Below the pieces are notes generated by a model, which was not told the origin of the DNA, did no database searches, and was given only the letters and a program-made list of their open reading frames with translations. From NCBI RefSeq assembly GCF_018128905.1, contig NZ_CP063808.1, positions 6,820,001 through 6,884,000 on the forward strand: a DNA stretch of 64,000 bases. The letters are read 5' to 3'. How positions within the stretch are numbered: position 1 is the first letter of the stretch; every line of letters starts with the position of its first letter. The stretch is from Streptomyces sp. A2-16. Its GTDB lineage: Bacteria; Actinomycetota; Actinomycetes; Streptomycetales; Streptomycetaceae. Below are positions 35,690 to 44,972 of this stretch, one piece after another. Made by a program: the position numbers and the translations under genes.

Positions 35690-36750
35690 AGCCCCTGCTC
35701 CTGCCTGTCGTACTGACCGTCGTCCTGCCCGTCGCCCCCCGCATCCGCCCCGCGCGCGCCCTGGGCATCGACCCCGTCGTAGGCCGCCAGGGCCTCGCGG
35801 GCCGCCTCGCGGGCGCTGTCGGCGAGGTCGCGCGGCGAGACGATACGGCCGTCACGGCCGAGCCGGAGCGCCAACCGCCTGAGCGATGCCGGGTCGGGAG
35901 TGCGGAGGGTAATACGCAGTCCGCCGTCGGAAAGCTCATCCGCACTGTCGTGCGGGTAGTACTCGGCGACCCAGCGGCCGCCGGGGCCGACCTCGACGAC
36001 CACCTCGGGGTCCTCGGCCGCGGGCTGCACGAGCCCCTCGGACAGGTCCCTGAGCTCGACCTCGGGCGGCGCGGACGGCTCGTCGAGGATCTTGATCTCG
36101 GCGACGCGGTCGAGCCGGAAGGTGCGCCGCGCCTCGGAGCGGCGGCACCAGGCCTCCACATAGGTGTGACCGACGCTGACCAGACGGATCGGGTCGATCT
36201 CGCGTTCGGTGAGCTCGTCCCGGGCGGGCGAGTAGTAGCGGATCCACAGCCGCCGGCGCTCGGAGATGGCCCGGTCGACGTCCGCGAAGACACCGCCCTC
36301 GGACTCGAAGGTGACCGACAGCCGCGCGCTGGCCCCTGCGGTCTCACCGGCGGCGGTCTCCACCTTGGCGGTGGCCCGCAGCAGTGCCTGCCGGTCGCTC
36401 TCCCTGAGGCCCGGCAGCGTGGACACCGCGCGGGCGGCCACCAGCAGCGCGGTCGCCTCGTCCGCGGCGAGCCTGAGCGGCTCGGCCGTCTCCTCGCCGA
36501 GGGCAGCGGGGTTGTGCCACCAGATCCGCTCGCCGTCGGTGTCGATGTCGAGGAGGTCGCCGCCGCGGAAGCTGGTGCCGCACATGGGCAGCACGTCCAG
36601 GTCGGAGACCAGCTCGTCCTCGGTGATCCCGAAGGCGCGGGCCACGTCCTCGACCCGGGCGCCGGGGCGCTCCTTCAGATAGGTCACCAGGGAGAGCATC
36701 CGCCGGGTCTGGTCGATGGCGTTCGCCGGCCTGACCGGTTTGCCTGCCAT
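35686..36750 (-). CDS. pafC: WYL-domain regulator PafC
   Basis: This 354-residue protein has an N-terminal winged helix (MLSLVTYLKERPGARVEDVA), a WYL domain near 130-215 (RLWIRYYSPARDELTEREID), and a C-terminal WCX region. PafC pairs with PafB to activate DNA-damage genes independently of LexA, as shown in mycobacteria. It lies 18 bp after pafB and overlaps the zinc-ribbon gene. Confidence 0.9.
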   Translation of the reverse strand: MAGKPVRPANAIDQTRRMLSLVTYLKERPGARVEDVARAFGITEDELVSDLDVLPMCGTSFRGGDLLDIDTDGERIWWHNPAALGEETAEPLRLAADEATALLVAARAVSTLPGLRESDRQALLRATAKVETAAGETAGASARLSVTFESEGGVFADVDRAISERRRLWIRYYSPARDELTEREIDPIRLVSVGHTYVEAWCRRSEARRTFRLDRVAEIKILDEPSAPPEVELRDLSEGLVQPAAEDPEVVVEVGPGGRWVAEYYPHDSADELSDGGLRITLRTPDPASLRRLALRLGRDGRIVSPRDLADSAREAAREALAAYDGVDAQGARGADAGGDGQDDGQYDRQEQGL

Positions 36751-36768
36751 GATCTCTTCCGCTCCCCC

Positions 36769-37722
36769 TCAGCCCTTGGCCACGGCACGCAGCCGGTCCA
36801 CCACGTCGGCCCGCAACTCGGCGGGCTCCAGGACCACCACGTCGGGACCGAACTCCACCAGCCAGGCGTCCAGGCCGTGGCCGTACGGAATCTCCAACTC
36901 GTCCCAGCCGTCGCCGAGTTCCCGCACGGCGGTGGCCTTCGCCCGCAAGGGGTACCCGGCGTCCGTGCGCAGCCGGATCAGGGCGCTGCGGTCGGCGGTC
37001 TCCCCTGCCCAGCTCGCCACGGTCTCGCGGACGGTGACGACGTCGGGAACCGGGGCCGTGAACCGGGTGCCGCGCGAGCGCACCTTGCCGGTGATCCGGG
37101 AGAGCCGGAACACCCGCTCGGCACCGCGGTCCCGGTCGAATCCGGCCAGGTACCAGTGTCCGCGCCAGCACTCCAGCGCCCACGGCTCGACATGGCGGGG
37201 CTCGGGGCGGGCGGCGGTGGCCTTGCGGTAGTCGAACAGAACCGGACGGCGGTCACGGCAGGCGAGCATCAGCGGCTCGAAGGAGGCCTCGTGCACCGGG
37301 ATGCGCGGCTCGAGGGCGCCGTGCGACTCGTACGGGTCGACGTCCTCGGGCAGCCCGGCCGCGCGCAGCTTCTGCAGCGCGCCGCTGGCCGCGCCCGCGA
37401 GCCGGGCCTGCTGCCACACCTTGGCGGCCAGGCCCAGGGCGGCGGCCTCCTCGGCGTCGAGCGTGATGGGGGGCAACCGGTTGCTGTCGCGGCGGGCGAG
37501 ATAGCCGACTTCACCGTCGAGATTCTCAACGGTCTCGATCACGAGCCCGAGTTCGCGCAGATCGTCCTTGTCGCGCTCGAACATCCGGTTGAAGGAGTCG
37601 TCGGAATTGGCTTCCAGGTAGGCCTCGATGGACTCCCTGAGCTCGCGCTTGCTCAGCGGCCGTCGCGTCCCGAGCAGACACAGCGCCAGATTCATCAGCC
37701 GCTCGGCCTTGGCAATGGCCAT
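36769..37722 (-). CDS. pafB: WYL-domain regulator PafB
   Basis: This 317-residue protein opens MAIAKAERLMNLALCLLGTR, with a helix-turn-helix (PLSKRELRESI) and a WYL domain (DRRPVLFDYRKATAARPEPR, then WHYLAGFDRDRG-like WYLAGFDRDRGA). It is the partner of PafC; the heterodimer senses DNA damage products. Gene order pafB-pafC downstream of FKBP genes and pafA matches actinobacterial loci. The start is the ATG at 37722, the family N-terminus; longer frames are not conserved in type. Confidence 0.9.
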   Translation of the reverse strand: MAIAKAERLMNLALCLLGTRRPLSKRELRESIEAYLEANSDDSFNRMFERDKDDLRELGLVIETVENLDGEVGYLARRDSNRLPPITLDAEEAAALGLAAKVWQQARLAGAASGALQKLRAAGLPEDVDPYESHGALEPRIPVHEASFEPLMLACRDRRPVLFDYRKATAARPEPRHVEPWALECWRGHWYLAGFDRDRGAERVFRLSRITGKVRSRGTRFTAPVPDVVTVRETVASWAGETADRSALIRLRTDAGYPLRAKATAVRELGDGWDELEIPYGHGLDAWLVEFGPDVVVLEPAELRADVVDRLRAVAKG

Positions 37723-37795
37723 CGACGCCCTTCGCCTCCCTATGGTGCTTACGGACGATGACCGTACCGCCCCGGAGGAGCCAGGCAAAAGCCGA

Positions 37796-37823
37796 GGGCC
37801 CATGCCCGGACAGGCATGGACCC
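37796..37823 (-). terminator. Hairpin downstream of the small FKBP gene
   Basis: An 11-bp stem with one mismatch (37796-37806 with 37813-37823, loop CGGACA) lies 88 bp past the FKBP stop and 73 bp ahead of pafB. It suggests that pafBC can be transcribed separately from pafA-FKBP. Confidence 0.6.
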
Positions 37824-37910
37824 TGGTCGATCAGCTCCGGTCGGATGCCGTACGACGATCCGACCACGACTCGATCTTTTGTGACCCCTCAGGCGACTCC
37901 GGTACGACGA

Positions 37911-38282
37911 TCAGACGCCGAGGAGGTCGACCACGAAGATCAGCGTCTCACCGGGCTTGATCGCCGGCGTCGGGCTCTGGTTGCCGTAGGCGAGGTGGGC
38001 CGGAATGGTCAGCTGGCGACGGCCGCCGACCTTCATGCCCTGCACGCCCTGGTCCCAGCCCTTGATGACCCGGCCGCCGCCCAGCGGGAAGCGGAACGGC
38101 TGACCGCGGTTCCAGCTGGCGTCGAACTCCTCGCCGGTGCTGAAGGCCACACCCACGTAGTGGACGGTGACGGTCTGGCCGGCCTGCGCAACCTCGCCGT
38201 CGCCCTCCCAGATGTCCTTGATCTCCAGGTCCGCCGGGGGCTCGCCGCCCGGGAAGTCGATCTCGGGCTTGTCGATGCTCAC
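37911..38282 (-). CDS. FKBP-type peptidyl-prolyl isomerase, cytoplasmic
   Basis: This 123-residue single-domain FKBP has the active-site strings TVHYVGV, FDASWNRGQPFRFPLG, VIKGWDQGVQGMKVGGRR and IPAHLAYG. There is no signal peptide. The GTG at 38282 (VSIDKPEIDFPGGEPP) matches the family start. It catalyses cis-trans proline isomerisation. It lies 88 bp downstream of a second, lipidated FKBP. Confidence 0.94.
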   Translation of the reverse strand: MSIDKPEIDFPGGEPPADLEIKDIWEGDGEVAQAGQTVTVHYVGVAFSTGEEFDASWNRGQPFRFPLGGGRVIKGWDQGVQGMKVGGRRQLTIPAHLAYGNQSPTPAIKPGETLIFVVDLLGV

Positions 38283-38370
38283 GTCACTCGCTCCTGCTTG
38301 TTCACGGAAAGGCAACAGGGACCAGTCTTGCATCCCTGCGGCCGGGACCTGCGCGCGTGTCCCCCGTGCG

Positions 38371-39375
38371 TCACATCTTGGCGAGGATGTCCACGGTGAA
38401 GACCAGCGTGGAGTCCTTCTCGATCCCGCTGCCGGCCGGCGGGTTGTCGCCGTATCCCAGCTTCGGCGGAATGGAGATGAGCACCCGGCTGCCGACCTTC
38501 TTGCCGGTCAGGCCCTGCGCCCAGCCCTTGACGACCTGCTGGAGCGAGAACGACGCCAGCTGCTTCCTGCCGTACGTCGAGTCGAACTCCTTGCCGGAAT
38601 CCCACACCACGCCCTTGTACTGCACGAGCAGGGTGCTGTCGGCCGCGACCTTGTCGCCGTCGCCCTCGATGACGTACTCCGCCACCAGCTTGGTCGGCGC
38701 GTCCGCCTTGGGGATCTCGATGGAGGGGGCCTTGCCGTCGGTGTTGGTGCCGACCTTGGGCAGCGCGGCGTCGCTCTGCGGGACGTTCTTGCCCTTGGCG
38801 GAGCTCTTGGCGTTGAACGTGTTCTGCACGTCGACGACGAACACCAGGGTGTCAGTGCCCTTGATGCCCGCCTGCGCGTTGCCCTCCTTGCCGTAGCCCC
38901 AGGTGGGCGGGACGGAGAACTGGACGCGGCTGCCGGCCTTCTTGCCCGTCAGGGCGTACCGCCAGCCGTCGATGATGCTGTTCTGCGCGAGCTGGATGAC
39001 CAGCGCCGTCTTGCGGTCGTAGGAGTTGTCGAAGACCTTGGCCGTGTTCCAGATCTGGCCGAGGTAGTGGGCCTGGACGTAGTCGCCCTCGGCGATGGTG
39101 GTGCCGCCGCCCGCGATGACCGTCTTGACCGCGAGGTCCTTCGACGGGTCGCCGGTGCCCTTGGCGACCGTGGGCTTCTCACCGAACTTGGTGCCCGCCG
39201 TGATCGCCGGCAGCGGACCGTCGACGATCTTCGGCGGTGGCGCCTGGGAGCCGGACGCCGACGCCGAGGGCGACGCGCTGTCGCTCGCCTTGCTCGAGTC
39301 GGACTTGTCGTCACCGCAAGCGGCGAGTGTGGCCAGTCCTGCGGGAACGGCGATGAGAAGGGAGCGTCGGCGCAC
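38371..39375 (-). CDS. Lipoprotein with two FKBP-type isomerase domains
   Basis: This 334-residue protein has a lipoprotein signal (MRRRSLLIAVPAGLATLAAC, lipid on Cys20) and a Ser-rich linker, then two FKBP domains, at about 95-190 and 230-334. The second contains LVQYKGVVWDSGKEFDSTY and VVKGWAQGLTGKKVGSRV; the first is more diverged (VQAHYLGQIWNTAKVFDNSY). It would fold exported proteins at the outer face. It lies between pafA and the small FKBP gene on the same strand. Confidence 0.92.
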   Translation of the reverse strand: MRRRSLLIAVPAGLATLAACGDDKSDSSKASDSASPSASASGSQAPPPKIVDGPLPAITAGTKFGEKPTVAKGTGDPSKDLAVKTVIAGGGTTIAEGDYVQAHYLGQIWNTAKVFDNSYDRKTALVIQLAQNSIIDGWRYALTGKKAGSRVQFSVPPTWGYGKEGNAQAGIKGTDTLVFVVDVQNTFNAKSSAKGKNVPQSDAALPKVGTNTDGKAPSIEIPKADAPTKLVAEYVIEGDGDKVAADSTLLVQYKGVVWDSGKEFDSTYGRKQLASFSLQQVVKGWAQGLTGKKVGSRVLISIPPKLGYGDNPPAGSGIEKDSTLVFTVDILAKM

Positions 39376-39438
39376 GGTGGGGGCCTCGTAATCGGTCGAT
39401 CTTGTTGATGGCGTGCGCGCAACTCTACGGCGTGCGAA

Positions 39439-39467
39439 GGGCGCCGTACGGGAAACGTACGGCGCCC
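39439..39467 (-). terminator. Hairpin terminator after pafA
   Basis: A perfect 12-bp stem (GGGCGCCGTACG, 39439-39450, with 39456-39467) with a GGAAA loop lies 36 bp past the pafA stop. Outer bases CGCAA/TTGCG can extend it. Confidence 0.8.
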
Positions 39468-39502
39468 GTGTTGCGTTCCGACGGTGATTCGGAACGCTTG
39501 GC

Positions 39503-40864
39503 TCACATTCCGGCGATCAGTTTCTCGACCCGGTCGTCCACCGATCGGAACGGGTCCTTGCACAACACCGTGCGCTGGGCCTGGTCGTTGAGCTTGAGGT
39601 GGACCCAGTCGACCGTGAAGTCCCGGCGCTGTTCCTGGGCCCTGCGGATGAAGTCGCCGCGCAGCCGGGCCCGAGTGGTCTGCGGCGGAACGGACTTGCC
39701 CTCGAAGATCTTCAAGTCGTTGCAGATACGGGCGGCTTGGCCCTTCCTCTCCAGAAGGTAGTAGAGCCCACGACGGCGGTGGATGTCGTGATACGCGAGG
39801 TCTATCTGCGCGACCCTCGGGTGGGACATGGTCATGTTGTGCTTGGCGCGGTACCGCTCGATGAGCTTGTACTTCATGACCCAGTCGATCTCGGTGCCGA
39901 TCCGGTCGAGGTCCTCCGCCTCGATCGCGTCCAGCGTGCGGCCCCACAGCTCCAGGACCTGGTCGACGGTGCCGGTGCGGATCCCGCGCCGCTCGACGAA
40001 GTCCACGGCCTTCTCGTAGTACTCGCGCTGCACCTCCAGCGCGGAGGCCTCCCGGCCGCTGGCCAGACGCACCTTGCGCCGGCCGGTGATGTCGTGGCTG
40101 ACCTCGCGGATCGCCCGGATCGGGTTCTCCAGGGTCAGGTCGCGCATCACGGTGCCCGCCTCGATCATGCGCAGCACCAGGTCGGTCGCGCCGACCTTGA
40201 GCAGCATGGTCGTCTCGGACATGTTCGAGTCGCCCACGATCACGTGCAGGCGGCGGTAGCGCTCGGCGTCGGCGTGCGGTTCGTCGCGGGTGTTGATGAT
40301 CGGCCGGGAACGGGTCGTCGCCGAGGAGACGCCCTCCCAGATGTGCTCGGCCCGCTGGCTGACGCAGTACACGGCGCCCCGCGGGGTCTGCAGAACCTTG
40401 CCCGCGCCGCACAGCAGCTGACGGGTGACAAGGAAGGGAATGAGGATGTCCGCGAGCCGGGAGAACTCCCCGTGGCGTGCGACGAGATAGTTCTCGTGGC
40501 AGCCGTAGGAGTTTCCGGCCGAGTCCGTGTTGTTCTTGAAGAGGTAGACGTCGCCCGCGATTCCTTCCTCGTGCAGGCGTCGTTCGGCGTCCACCAGGAG
40601 TCCTTCGAGAATGCGCTCGCCTGCTTTGTCGTGCGTGACCAGTTCGGTCACGTTGTCACATTCGGGTGTCGCGTATTCCGGATGTGACCCGACGTCGAGA
40701 TAGAGGCGGGCGCCGTTTCGAAGAAAGACATTGCTGCTGCGGCCCCATGACACGACACGGCGGAAGAGGTACCGCGCCACCTCGTCGGGAGACAGGCGGC
40801 GCTGTCCCCTGAACGTACACGTGACGCCGTACTCGTTCTCCAGCCCGAAAATGCGGCGGTCCAT
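39503..40864 (-). CDS. pafA: Pup-protein ligase PafA
   Basis: This 453-residue ligase is related to gamma-glutamyl-cysteine ligase. It begins MDRRIFGLENEYGVTCTF, where the Glu residues bind Mg-ATP, and has SHPEYATPECDNV and the GDSNMSETTMLLKVGATDL block. It joins the C-terminal Glu of Pup to substrate lysines. It lacks the long insertion after residue 45 that marks Dop. It stands about 2.4 kb from prcA, separated by the divergent MFS/LacI genes, and is followed by FKBP and pafBC. Confidence 0.96.
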   Translation of the reverse strand: MDRRIFGLENEYGVTCTFRGQRRLSPDEVARYLFRRVVSWGRSSNVFLRNGARLYLDVGSHPEYATPECDNVTELVTHDKAGERILEGLLVDAERRLHEEGIAGDVYLFKNNTDSAGNSYGCHENYLVARHGEFSRLADILIPFLVTRQLLCGAGKVLQTPRGAVYCVSQRAEHIWEGVSSATTRSRPIINTRDEPHADAERYRRLHVIVGDSNMSETTMLLKVGATDLVLRMIEAGTVMRDLTLENPIRAIREVSHDITGRRKVRLASGREASALEVQREYYEKAVDFVERRGIRTGTVDQVLELWGRTLDAIEAEDLDRIGTEIDWVMKYKLIERYRAKHNMTMSHPRVAQIDLAYHDIHRRRGLYYLLERKGQAARICNDLKIFEGKSVPPQTTRARLRGDFIRRAQEQRRDFTVDWVHLKLNDQAQRTVLCKDPFRSVDDRVEKLIAGM

Positions 40865-40873
40865 GACTGAACA

Positions 40874-42133
40874 TTACGCCCGATCCCCCGAGCTGAAACG
40901 GGGTTCGGCCGCACGGTTTGGATCATTTTCCGATGAAGACGCAACCACCGCGCGCCCCGCGGGAGCTGTGAGGACGCCTCCCGTGACCAGCAGAACGAGC
41001 AGCGACACACCCCCCGCGACACCCGGCACGGCATAGCCCCACAGGGCCCCGCCCCGCTCGACCACCGGGCCCGCGAGGCCCGTTCCGACCGACGCTCCCA
41101 CGGTGAACGTCGTCACGAGCCAGGAGAATGCCTCGGTGACCGTCCCGGCCGGGGCGTGCCGGTCGACCAGGACGAAGGCGCACGCGATGACGGGCGCCAG
41201 GAACACCCCGGCGAGCACCGTCAGCAGCGTCATGGCGACCGCGCCCGGCATCAGCGTCAGCGGCAGGTAACACACCGCCAGGAAGCCCACCAGGACCTGG
41301 AGTCGCCGCGCGGGCTCACCGGCCCACTGCCGGGCGCCGTACGCCAGGCCGCCCACGAGGGCGCCCAGGCCGATCCCGGCCATCAGCCAGCCGTACACCG
41401 CGTCCCCGCCGTGCTCGTCGGCGTACGGCACGGAGGCGACCGTGATGGACCCCAGCGCGATGCCCACGAACAGGAACGCGCCCAGCATCGCCAGCAGTCC
41501 GGGCGAGCGCAGCGCGCCGAGCCAGTGCGCCTCACGCGGGGCGGAGCGCCACGCGCGCGAGGGCGGCGACAGGACGACCGAGAGCGCCCCGAGGACCCCG
41601 ACGACGTTCAGCACCAGCAGCGCCGCCTGAGCCGACCACAGCGACACGCACAGCGTCACCAGCAGCGGTCCCACGGCGAACATGACTTCCTGTGCCACCG
41701 CGTCCATGGCGTACGCCGTGTGCACCTGGCCCTCGTGCCGCAGCACGCTCGGCCACAGCGCACGCAGACCGCCCTCCAGCGGCGGGGTGAAGAGCCCCGC
41801 GGCCGCGACGGCCGCGTAGGCGAGCGGGAGCGGGTCGGTTCCGGTGAAGGCGAAGAGAGCCATCGCGAGGGCCGACAGCACGGCGGAGGGAAGCTGCACC
41901 CGCGGCTGGCCGTGCAGGTCCACGAGCCGTCCGAGCAGCGGCTGTCCCACCGCGTTGGCGACCCCGTAGGCGGCCGCGAGCCCGCCGGCGAGGCTGTACG
42001 TGCCCCCCTCCGCCCGGACGAACAGCACGATCGCGATCGCCGCGGTGGCATTGGGCAGCCGGCCCACCAGCGTCCCCGTCAGCAGGCGTGCCGCATGCCT
42101 CGCCCTGAGGATCTCCAGGTATCCCGCGGCCAT
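40874..42133 (-). CDS. MFS transporter
   Basis: This 419-residue protein has about eleven to twelve membrane helices and the helix 2-3 pattern QPLLGRLVDLHGQPR. The ATG at 42133 is chosen because GGAGG lies six bases upstream; two earlier in-frame ATGs (42151 and 42172) fall inside CATACGTA boxes and lack a site. It is divergent from a LacI-family gene that probably controls it. The C-terminus ends 9 bp before pafA, on the same strand and upstream of it, so read-through into pafA is likely. The substrate is unknown. Confidence 0.87.
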   Translation of the reverse strand: MAAGYLEILRARHAARLLTGTLVGRLPNATAAIAIVLFVRAEGGTYSLAGGLAAAYGVANAVGQPLLGRLVDLHGQPRVQLPSAVLSALAMALFAFTGTDPLPLAYAAVAAAGLFTPPLEGGLRALWPSVLRHEGQVHTAYAMDAVAQEVMFAVGPLLVTLCVSLWSAQAALLVLNVVGVLGALSVVLSPPSRAWRSAPREAHWLGALRSPGLLAMLGAFLFVGIALGSITVASVPYADEHGGDAVYGWLMAGIGLGALVGGLAYGARQWAGEPARRLQVLVGFLAVCYLPLTLMPGAVAMTLLTVLAGVFLAPVIACAFVLVDRHAPAGTVTEAFSWLVTTFTVGASVGTGLAGPVVERGGALWGYAVPGVAGGVSLLVLLVTGGVLTAPAGRAVVASSSENDPNRAAEPRFSSGDRA

Positions 42134-42148
42134 GTCCCGCCTCCAAGT

Positions 42149-42177
42149 CATACGTATAACCCCGACTCCCATACGTA
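42149..42177. promoter_or_regulatory. Paired CATACGTA boxes between the MFS and LacI genes
   Basis: CATACGTA occurs at 42149-42156 and 42170-42177, 21 bp apart (two helical turns), each with a TACGTA palindrome. Lying in the divergent gap, it is the best candidate operator for the LacI protein. Confidence 0.55.
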
Positions 42178-42221
42178 CCATGTGCGCTGTTCGGACGTCC
42201 AGACGAAGGAGCGGACCCACC

Positions 42222-43238
42222 GTGGCACGCAGCAGCACGCGCCCGACCAGCCGGGACGTCGCGCAGGCGGCCGGGGTCTCCCAGGCGGCCGTCTCCCTCG
42301 TCCTGGGCGACAAATGGCGCGGCCGGGTCTCCGAGGCCACCGCCGAACGGGTCCGGGAGGCCGCCCGCGACCTCGGCTACCGGCCCAACCTGGCCGCCCG
42401 CAACCTCCGCCTCGGCCACACCCGCACGGTCCTGCTCGTCGTCCCGGCGCTGACGACAGAGTTCTTCGCCGGCGTCTACACCGGCGCCGCGCGCGTGGCC
42501 GCCGACCACGGCTTCGGCGTCGTCCTCTACCCCTCCCCCGAAGGCATCGGCCCCGCCCGCGATCCCTTCGCCTCCGCCCAGGCCGCCCTGGACGGCGTCA
42601 TCGCCTCCTCCATGGCCGCCGACGCCCTCACCGCCATCCGCGGCGACCAGCTCCCCCTCGTCATGCTCGACAGCGACCCCTCCGGCAGCCTCGGCGCCGC
42701 CACCGTCAACCTCGACATCGCCGACGGCGTCCGCCAGGTCGCCGCCCACCTCCTGGGCCTCGGCCACCGCCGTTTCCTGCACCTCGCGGCCGACATCCCG
42801 TCCTGGACCTTCGAGGTACGCGCGCGTGAACTGGCCGCACGGCTCGACACCGTGCCCGGCACCACCCTCCGCACCGTCCACGCGCCCATCTCGATCGACG
42901 GCGCCCTGACCGCCGCCGCGGCCGCCCTCGCCACGCCGGGCCCCCGACCCACCGCCCTGGTCTGCGACGACGACAAACTCGCCGCCGGCGCCTACAAGGC
43001 CGTACGACGGCTCGGCCTGCGCGTGCCCGACGACATCTCCGTCACCGGCCTGGACGACCTCGCCCTCGCCACCGCCCTCGACCCCGAGCTGACGACCGTA
43101 CGACTGGACGCCGAACTGTTCGGCGAACGCGGCATGCAAGCCCTCCTGGCCGTCCTGGAGGGCCGTGCACCGCAGGCAGGGGACATTCCGGTCGAGCTGG
43201 TCGTACGAGGCTCCACGGCCCCGCCCAGGACCCCCTGA
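42222..43238 (+). CDS. LacI-family transcriptional regulator
   Basis: This 338-residue repressor has the LacI helix-turn-helix TSRDVAQAAGVSQAAVSLVL at residues 8-27, the hinge helix NLAARNLRLGHT, and a sugar-binding-like effector domain ending with the typical DDLALATALDPELTTV. The GTG at 42222 has AAGGAG ten bases upstream. It is divergent from the MFS gene and probably regulates it. Confidence 0.92.
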   Translation: MARSSTRPTSRDVAQAAGVSQAAVSLVLGDKWRGRVSEATAERVREAARDLGYRPNLAARNLRLGHTRTVLLVVPALTTEFFAGVYTGAARVAADHGFGVVLYPSPEGIGPARDPFASAQAALDGVIASSMAADALTAIRGDQLPLVMLDSDPSGSLGAATVNLDIADGVRQVAAHLLGLGHRRFLHLAADIPSWTFEVRARELAARLDTVPGTTLRTVHAPISIDGALTAAAAALATPGPRPTALVCDDDKLAAGAYKAVRRLGLRVPDDISVTGLDDLALATALDPELTTVRLDAELFGERGMQALLAVLEGRAPQAGDIPVELVVRGSTAPPRTP

Positions 43239-43243
43239 ACGCC

Positions 43244-43277
43244 CTGTGCCCCGGCCTGGTGATCGGCCGGGGCACAG
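43244..43277. terminator. Bidirectional hairpin terminator
   Basis: A perfect 13-bp stem (43244-43256 with 43265-43277, 8-nt loop) lies between the convergent LacI-type gene and prcA. Confidence 0.85.
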
Positions 43278-43310
43278 AAAGGGTGACGGTCGGGGCGGGA
43301 CACCCCGGGA

Positions 43311-44066
43311 CTACTCGTCCTCGGAACCCTCCGCCTCATCAGCGCTCTCCGCCTCGGTGGTCGCACCGCCGGCCTCCAGCAAGCGACCCAGCTGACGCCC
43401 CACGATGCGCTTGAACTTGCGCTTCTGCGGACGGGTACGGTCCAGCACCGCGACCTCCAGCCGCTCCGCGGGGATCTCCCGCTCGCTGCCGTTCGTGTCA
43501 CGGGACAACGCCTGCACGGCCAGCTTCAGCGCCTCCGCCAGGCTCATCCCGTCCTGGTGACGCTGGTCCAGATAGCTGCTGATCGTCTCGGCGTTGCCGC
43601 CCACCGCGACCGAGCCGTGCTCGTCCACGATGGAACCGTCGTGCGGCAGCCGGTAGATCTGGTCGCCGTCCGGCGTCTCACCGACCTCGGCCACGACCAG
43701 CTCCACCTCGTACGGCTTCTCACCGGCCGAGGAGAAGATCGTGCCCAGCGTCTGGGCGTAGACGTTGGCCAGACCGCGGGCGGTCACGTCGTCACGGTCG
43801 TAGGTGTAACCACGCAGGTCGGCGTAGCGCACGCCGCCGATACGCAGGTTCTCGTACTCGTTGTACTTGCCGGCGGCCGCGAAGCCGATCCGGTCGTAGA
43901 TCTCGCTGAACTTGTGCAGCGCGCGGGACGGATTCTCGCCGACGAACACGATGCCGTCGGCATACTGCAGCACGACCAGGCTGCGACCACGGGCGATGCC
44001 CTTGCGGGCGTACTCCGCCCGGTCGGCCATCGCCTGCTGGGGAGAAACGTAGAACGGCGTCGACAC
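43311..44066 (-). CDS. prcA: 20S proteasome alpha subunit
   Basis: This 251-residue subunit starts MSTPFYVSPQQAMADRAEYA, has the alpha-subunit RKGIARGRSLVVLQYADGIV segment, and ends in an acidic tail rich in Glu and Asp. Alpha rings form the gated ends of the core and dock the ARC/Mpa ATPase. It lies 60 bp after prcB. Confidence 0.97.
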   Translation of the reverse strand: MSTPFYVSPQQAMADRAEYARKGIARGRSLVVLQYADGIVFVGENPSRALHKFSEIYDRIGFAAAGKYNEYENLRIGGVRYADLRGYTYDRDDVTARGLANVYAQTLGTIFSSAGEKPYEVELVVAEVGETPDGDQIYRLPHDGSIVDEHGSVAVGGNAETISSYLDQRHQDGMSLAEALKLAVQALSRDTNGSEREIPAERLEVAVLDRTRPQKRKFKRIVGRQLGRLLEAGGATTEAESADEAEGSEDE

Positions 44067-44126
44067 CGGTTATCCGTCCCTTTCTGTGGAAGTCACTGCG
44101 ATCACCTTGGACAAGACGAGGGACGC

Positions 44127-44972
44127 CTACAGCAGCGCGGCCCGCGGGCCGTCGGGCTGCTCCAGCCGCCGCTCGAGAATCGAACGGGCGACCTCGGAGG
44201 ACTCCTCGTCGGTGAGCCGACGGAAGCCGTCCTCGGTGATCACGGTGACGATCGGGTAGATCCGGCGGGCGACATCGGGACCACCGGTCGCCGAGTCGTC
44301 GTCGGCCGCGTCGTACAGGGCCTGCACCACGAGGGTGGTGGCCTCTTCCTCGGTGAGGTCGTTGCGGAAGAGCTTCTTCATGGCCCCGCGCGCGAAGATC
44401 GAGCCGGAACCCGTGGCGGCGAAGTGGTGCTCCTCGGAACGGCCGCCGGTGACGTCGTAGGAGAAGATCCGACCCTTGTCCCGGTCGACGTCGTACCCCG
44501 CGAACAGCGGTACGACGGCCAGCCCCTGCATCGCCATGCCGAGGTTGGAACGGATCATGGTCGACAGCCGGTTCGCCTTGCCCTCCAGGGACAGCTGCGC
44601 ACCCTCGACCTTCTCGAAGTGCTCCAGCTCCAGCTGGAACAGCTTCACCATCTCCACGGCGAGACCGGCGGTGCCGGCGATCCCGACGGCCGAGTACTCG
44701 TCGGCCGGGAACACCTTCTCGATGTCCCGCTGGGCGATGACGTTCCCCATGGTCGCCCGCCGGTCACCGGCGAGCACGACGCCCCCGGGGAACGTGACGG
44801 CGACGATGGTCGTCCCGTGCGGCGCCTCGATCACACCCTGCGTGGGCGGCAGTTGCCGGTTCCCCGGCAGCATCTCCGGCTGGTGCTCGGACAGGAAGTC
44901 CATGAAGGACGACGACCCAGGCGTCAGGAAGGCAGCTGGTAGACGCCCGGTGCTACGAGTGTTGGCTTCCAC
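44127..44972 (-). CDS. prcB: 20S proteasome beta subunit
   Basis: This 281-residue precursor has a 53-residue propeptide ending APHG. Autocleavage exposes Thr54 (TTIVAVTFPGG), the catalytic nucleophile, with the Lys/Asp partners in GDRRATMG and later blocks. The GTG start (VEANTRSTGRLPAAFL) lies 49 bp inside the end of the endonuclease VII-like gene. The propeptide's first 16 codons therefore overlap that gene in another frame, which couples the two. Confidence 0.97.
   Translation of the reverse strand: MEANTRSTGRLPAAFLTPGSSSFMDFLSEHQPEMLPGNRQLPPTQGVIEAPHGTTIVAVTFPGGVVLAGDRRATMGNVIAQRDIEKVFPADEYSAVGIAGTAGLAVEMVKLFQLELEHFEKVEGAQLSLEGKANRLSTMIRSNLGMAMQGLAVVPLFAGYDVDRDKGRIFSYDVTGGRSEEHHFAATGSGSIFARGAMKKLFRNDLTEEEATTLVVQALYDAADDDSATGGPDVARRIYPIVTVITEDGFRRLTDEESSEVARSILERRLEQPDGPRAALL

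Noticed and set aside
41156..42829. 557-codon plus-strand frame opposite the MFS gene and across the LacI gene
   Set aside because: Its product is a Gln/Arg/His-rich string without domains; real genes occupy both strands here.
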